64,000 nucleotides of DNA from Halicephalobus mephisto (taxonomy: Eukaryota > Nematoda > Chromadorea > Rhabditida > Panagrolaimidae), in NCBI GenBank assembly GCA_009193035.1, contig SWDT01000110.1, positions 1-64,000 of the forward strand, read 5' to 3'. The notes under the pieces were generated by a model. It made no database searches. It saw nothing but the letters and a program-made list of their open reading frames with translations, and was not told where the DNA came from. Below are positions 59,598-64,000 of this stretch, one piece after another (position 1 is the first letter of the stretch; each line of letters opens with the position of its first letter). The position numbers and the translations under genes were made by a program.

Positions 59598-62358
59598 TTA
59601 TAACATATTTTGATTCAAACAATAACTGTCATCGCCTTGGGCAATGTAAAGAACATAAATCACAAAAAATATGATAAAAACTACCGGAGAAAGGTAACGA
59701 GAAGCAGTGTCAAGGCGGTGATAAAGATCCGTTAATCTTCGCTTTTCGGATTCAAACATTTCCTTTGTATATTGATTTCTCGCTCTATGTGCTTGTTTCT
59801 CCTAAAATGAGAGCTTTTATTAAATTAGGCAGACAGTAGAACAAGGGATGCTGATTTCCCAGTGTCTCCAAATTTCGAACCGGAAAGGATATGATTCGTA
59901 TTTGGACTTTTGGGTTGTCAAATTTGAATCATCTTCAAACAGGTTTGAAATTGTTTCGAGATTGATTAAAATGTTGATTTGAAAGTTTGAAATCAACAGT
60001 TATATTTAAAACTAACCATTGCACGACTACGTTTGATTAAAGCTAAAACGATGAGTGATTCTACTAGCGATAAGACAGAGAAGGCCTTCATTGCCCCGAA
60101 CCACATATCCATTGAAGTCAAATAGCTGGTTCGGACTTGAAGATCTCCTTTTTCCATTTGGACGAGAGTAAGCAGGACAGTAATTGGAGTGATTATCCGG
60201 ACATCCTCATAGTTGTACGGCACATATGGAGCTACCCATGCGAACATCATTGCTGAAATTGGATCCCATATTACTCTATTATCATGTTATTATATCTCTT
60301 AAATCCTACCTAGCGTTGAAGGAACGTATTTCTCAATTATATATCTCGCTCCATCTCTTTCCAAAGCAAATATGAGCCTCAAACACGAAGAAGCAACTAA
60401 AAAAGTAATTCTTTATCCAAAGATACAATAAAAACCGACTCAGTTTTCCTTCGACTCGACACTCCTCTGTTGTCAATTTCTTGATTCTTAATTCCGGCAG
60501 TGAAACACGAGAAGCAAAGCGGATGGCATCATGGTGCCAAATTAAATTTACAAATGATTTCGGATATGCTACTGAAATTCAATATTCTATAAACTGAAAT
60601 AAATTCTAATAAAGTTTTACTTGAGCTAATGAGGAGATCGCATTGTTGATTATCATGGGGAAATCTGCAGAACGTCATCGAGCAACTAGGAAGTAACGTA
60701 ACTCGAAGAGTGTAGATGATGAGGCCCGTTGGCATTATTCTCATTCGGAAATTAGGGAAAGAAATCATGTGGAAATAAGAGTATTTGGAATTGACGAAAT
60801 AAGGGTCTGGACGAAACACCAAATCGAGAATCTCTTTTTCTCGGATCCTTATAGGCTTACTGTAGTTATTAGCAAGCCGAACGTCAAACCATCTCATCTC
60901 CATCTCCAGATCAATCGTGTACTCCATCTGTTCGCTGTCGAAATTAGCTAAATGAATAATATTCAATTTCACAAGGACGTTCAGTGGAATGTCTGGAAAA
61001 ACCACAGGAACACTGCTGTTGTCGTAGTCCACAACCTTCAATACAGGTAGTAGGAAACTTCCTCCATGATCTCGGTAATATGAGCCATAATCTTCTTCCA
61101 TTTCCAGATGAGTCAGATTAGAAAGTAAATCACGAAGAACTGATTCATTTCTATTCAAAGAATCAGTATGGAAGATTTCCTTTGCTGTCAGAACAAAAGT
61201 ATCTGAAAAAATTACGTTAAGAATTATTTACTGTTTGTATATACCATTATCGGTTTCTTCATCGCTGTCAAGAAAGACTCCTTCAAATCTACCAGTATCA
61301 TTGAAGAATGTAGAATTATCAGGAGTATAATAATCCCCATCGTATTCTTCTGTAAGTGATTCTATAGGGATATGAGATGTCATTGGAGCAGTTGCAGTGA
61401 TAGTAGGTTCCTCTGTAGTCATTGTTGCATTTAACTCTTCATAAAAGGTTTCATTAAGTTCTTTAGAATCTTGAAGAATCCTGGAAACCATTAGGGTTTC
61501 TTCACTTTGATCTTCCTTGACAGAAGATTCTTCTGATTCTTTAGACTTTTCTCCTCCCTCTACATACGGAGAAACACTAGATTCCATTTTCCCCTCTAAT
61601 TTTGGTGGAGTTGTGGAATATGTTTTTCCATCATTTGTGTCTGTTCCGTAATCTTCATCATCAATTTGATCTGTTTTTCCACTTCCCTCAACAGTTTCAG
61701 AAACTGACATAACTGGCTTTGATGTGGTGCTTGTTTCCATTTTCTTTGTTGATCCATGTAATCCATTGTGTCTTAATCGATGGGGTATTATGAAATCACC
61801 AAGATTAAAAATCCCCGGGATGTTGTCATTAATAGGATAGTCGGGAACATCAGTTGTAGGGTTAATTGATTCCTGCTGACTGGCCGTAGACGGAGTGATT
61901 ATTGATGTTTGTTCCGTTGTCTCGGGAACTAATGAAATCGATTTACTTGAACTAACGACTGGCAAAGGAGTTGTTGTTGGGAATTGTGATGTAGCTGTCG
62001 TAGTTTTACTCAAAGTTTGTAGTAACGGCATAGGGGTGATGTAAATCACTGTAATACGATCTTCGTCTTCATCTAATTGATCAAAATCTTTTTCTTTTTG
62101 CTGTACTGGATCGGCTTCGACATCAATGACGTCAGGATCATGAAAACTTGCTTTTAAATTTATAAACGAAAGCCATTTGCCTTCTGAATATGATTAAATT
62201 AGTGTTATAAAGTTAAATTCAAAGAATGACTCACTTGGATTTTTGAAAAAGTTCACCCGTACTCGCTGATCTCCTTTAGCCATCTGAATCGTCAAAACAA
62301 AGGCAATTAGCAGCACTGATATCATCCACAATTGATGAGAATGCAGTAGGACTTGCAT
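59598..62358 (-). CDS. lgc: Cys-loop ligand-gated ion channel with long mucin-like N-terminus
   Basis: Pentameric-type ligand-gated channel subunit. Seven exons: 62358-62235, 62183-61245, 61202-60621, 60571-60440, 60396-60310, 60252-60017 and 59801-59598; phases agree and give 767 aa. Signal peptide: MQVLLHSHQLWMISVLLIAF. Residues about 30-354, mostly one exon, are Ser/Thr/Glu-rich and disordered (SKTTTATSQFPTTTPLPVV). The ligand-binding domain follows. The Cys-loop CSMTFCRFPHDNQQC (C528-C542) and a second Cys pair (EECRVEGKLIASSC) place it near glycine/GluCl-type subunits. M1 starts YIIEKYVPSTLAMMF; M1-M2 reads NYEDVRIITPITVLLTL, without the PAR motif usual in anion channels. M4 ends the protein (FIIFFVIYVLYIAQGD). 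Ligand and ion are unknown. Confidence 0.92.
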
Positions 62359-63201
62359 TCTTGTGAAAATACAGACTTGTAAATGTTAATCTCCAGATAT
62401 CGTCGACGCATCACTTCGAAATCTCAAGCACCCAAGTTTAATTTTCAGATAAAAATAATAGCCATCGATTCAAATAAGAGAAAAAATAGAATGGTTATGG
62501 ATTCCCATGAAGATCTCTTATTCTTCGAAACGTGCAATCTGAAATTGAATTGAAAACCTATAAACGAATAAAACTAAGGTAAATTGCATTTAAATCGTGT
62601 ACCAACAAGGAGAGGAAAATTAGTTGAGATGTCTGAAAACAATTCAAGCGGAAAGGAAATAGAATCATTGTGGAAATCAATCATATAAATTAATTACACA
62701 CCTTGAAAAAAGTTTAAAATCTAGCCGTCTACAATCTTTAATTGATTTTGAGACCGTTATGAATGCAGCTTGACCGATATAAAAAATCAAGAAGAAGGAA
62801 AATAAATTATCTTGAATCAAAAAGTCTTTCATTCACGTTTGACTGCGCAACTAGTTCCTGTTATTGACGAGACGTTGGAATGGAATCTAATTAAATTTTT
62901 AAAGGCAAATGCTATAGTTATTTGAAATCAATGCAATTTGACTCTGATTCGAATGATGCAGATCTTCATAATAAAATCCCAATAGTAGTAAGAAAATAAG
63001 CACCCATTCGTACAAATATTAACATCAGCTGTGATTTTATTAATTTGGATAAGAGATAACCGAAAAAATATATAAAAGGAATTTAATCCTCTGTTGACAT
63101 TAAAATAAAGGTTCATGGAATTTAGCATTTGGTGTTTTTTGAAGCTTTGAATAACTTTCTGATTATTTTTGGAATAATATTTATAACTTATTTTCTCTCC
63201 A
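62359..63201. promoter_or_regulatory. lgc upstream region
   Basis: About 840 bp of AT-rich DNA between the lgc start (minus) and a small plus-strand gene; probably holds both promoters. No gene seen. Confidence 0.4.
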
Positions 63202-63637
63202 ATGATCTTCTGGATTTACAATCTTTTGCTATGTAAGGTGTTTAGAAATTTCATTCAATATCTGATGCTACTTGGAGTATTTTTATTGATAGGAAGCATA
63301 TCTGACAATGAATTCATCCGCATGAAATGTACAGCCATTAAAGAAAATCGTGATAATAAAGATTCCTTTGTTTTCAATTCTTTTCAAGTACAATATTTGA
63401 AAACCCAAACCAAATGTGATTATGCAGTTCAATCTTTCAGATATCCTAGAGAATCCTCTTGGTCCTTCAGGATTTTCGGGAATTGTTGGCTCTGCTGATG
63501 GGGTAGGTGATGATGCTACTTACTCTCTTTCTTTCTTACAAGTATCTACTAAAGTACAGTTTAATGAACATAAAAGGATTCCTTTCTTCTGTCATCTCAG
63601 GATTCTTATGGAAACTACCGTGAAAGCTGCTAAATAA
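63202..63637 (+). CDS. possible small secreted protein
   Basis: I do not recognise it. ATG at 63202 opens a frame with a hydrophobic stretch (YLMLLGVFLLIGSISD) that could act as a signal peptide after a basic start. A second open frame runs to TAA at 63637. Splicing CAA|GTACAA (63389/63390) to ATGCAG|TTC (63429/63430) joins the two in phase, removing a 40-nt intron and giving about 131 aa; a longer intron from AAAT|GTACAG is also possible. The mature part is polar with few Cys and contains GPSGFSGIVGSADGVGDDA. AATAAA at 63670 supports a real 3' end. The gene converges with the next one. Confidence 0.45.
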
Positions 63638-63669
63638 TATTCAGTATGATCAATTGTACTTTACTGTGA

Positions 63670-63675
63670 AATAAA
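63670..63675 (+). terminator. polyadenylation signal, small secreted protein gene
   Basis: AATAAA 33 nt after the TAA at 63635-63637, just left of the stop codon of the convergent minus-strand gene. Confidence 0.4.
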
Positions 63676-63688
63676 AAACGAAGATTGT

Positions 63689-64000
63689 TTAAAATTTGTT
63701 GGTCATAGTCGAGTCGTGGGAAAATGCCCTGCCCTTCTCGATGGGCTCATCTCCCATGATTCTCATTTTGCTTTGTCTGGAGGCGTCGCAAGATGCCTGA
63801 AACTAGATACTGTTTCCAGCAGTGTTGGCATTGCTGCTTACCCTCATCACTTGAATCCTTCCTCACATTTATGCAGGCTCAAAAGGACTTTTCGACTTAC
63901 AGTGGCGCTCAGATTTAAGCCACTTTTTGATTCTCGAACTATCCACTTGTACATATTCCCTGAGAACTTGTGAAACCCTCCGTACAGTCGAGTGCCAATG
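63689..64000 (-). CDS. 3' end of an unidentified gene (truncated by window edge)
   Basis: On the minus strand, an exon entering from the right reads IGTRLYGGFHKFSGNMYKW up to a GTAAGT donor near 63898. An intron of about 100 nt ends at GTTTCAG near 63795. The last exon (ASCDASRQSKMRIMGDEP...) ends with TAA at 63689, in matching phase 0. Because other frames are also open here (including a plus-strand frame 63716-63973), the assignment is tentative. No family recognised. Confidence 0.35.

Overview
The window looks like nuclear DNA from a rhabditid nematode, most likely Caenorhabditis or a close relative. The DNA is AT-rich. Genes are broken by many short (about 45-50 nt) GT-AG introns that end in TTTCAG-like acceptors. 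Several first exons follow a TTTCAG placed just before the ATG, as expected for spliced-leader addition. The gene families are typical of worms: a serpentine chemoreceptor, a receptor guanylate cyclase, a glt glutamate transporter, an otopetrin-like channel and an lgc Cys-loop channel. I rebuilt gene models by hand by matching splice phases across exons. Most of the larger models close exactly in frame. No species or synteny could be verified.

Layout, left to right. 0-8.8 kb: AT-rich DNA, a doubtful small acidic gene (minus strand), and an srg-type chemoreceptor (4.06-5.46, minus). 8.8-17 kb: a GPAT3/4-type acyltransferase (minus), divergently placed from an omega-class glutathione transferase (plus), then a two-pass membrane protein and a glt transporter (both plus). 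17-26 kb: a receptor guanylate cyclase (minus) that converges on glt at its 3' end and shares a 270-bp divergent promoter with a DDT/WHIM-like nuclear protein (plus), followed by the methionine-salvage enzyme APIP/MtnB (plus). 28-39 kb: a rhodopsin-type peptide-receptor-like GPCR, an otopetrin, a WDR54 homologue and a small cysteine-rich membrane protein (all plus). 39.5-50.5 kb: an Sp17-like protein with an RIIa-like domain and three IQ motifs (minus), a repeat-rich gap, and a 7-Ig/FN3 nephrin/IGCM-type adhesion receptor (minus). 50.5-57.5 kb: a gene desert full of inverted and tandem repeats. 57.5-64 kb: a carbohydrate sulfotransferase, a Cys-loop channel with a very long mucin-like N-terminus (both minus), a small secreted protein (plus), and the end of a minus-strand gene that runs off the window.

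Themes. Many genes suit sensory or neuronal function (srg, gcy, glt, GPCR, otopetrin, lgc, Ig adhesion receptor), but they lie on mixed strands and no operon is proven. The most unusual non-coding signals are dispersed blocks of 10-bp-periodic TTCnnGAAnn sequence that resemble degenerate heat-shock elements, a nearly perfect 960-bp foldback, a 2.4-kb nested foldback, and a dead mariner/Tc1 transposase inside an intron. The most unusual proteins are the lgc channel with a roughly 325-residue Ser/Thr-rich stalk, the glt transporter with TMDGT in place of NMDGT, and the Sp17-like protein.
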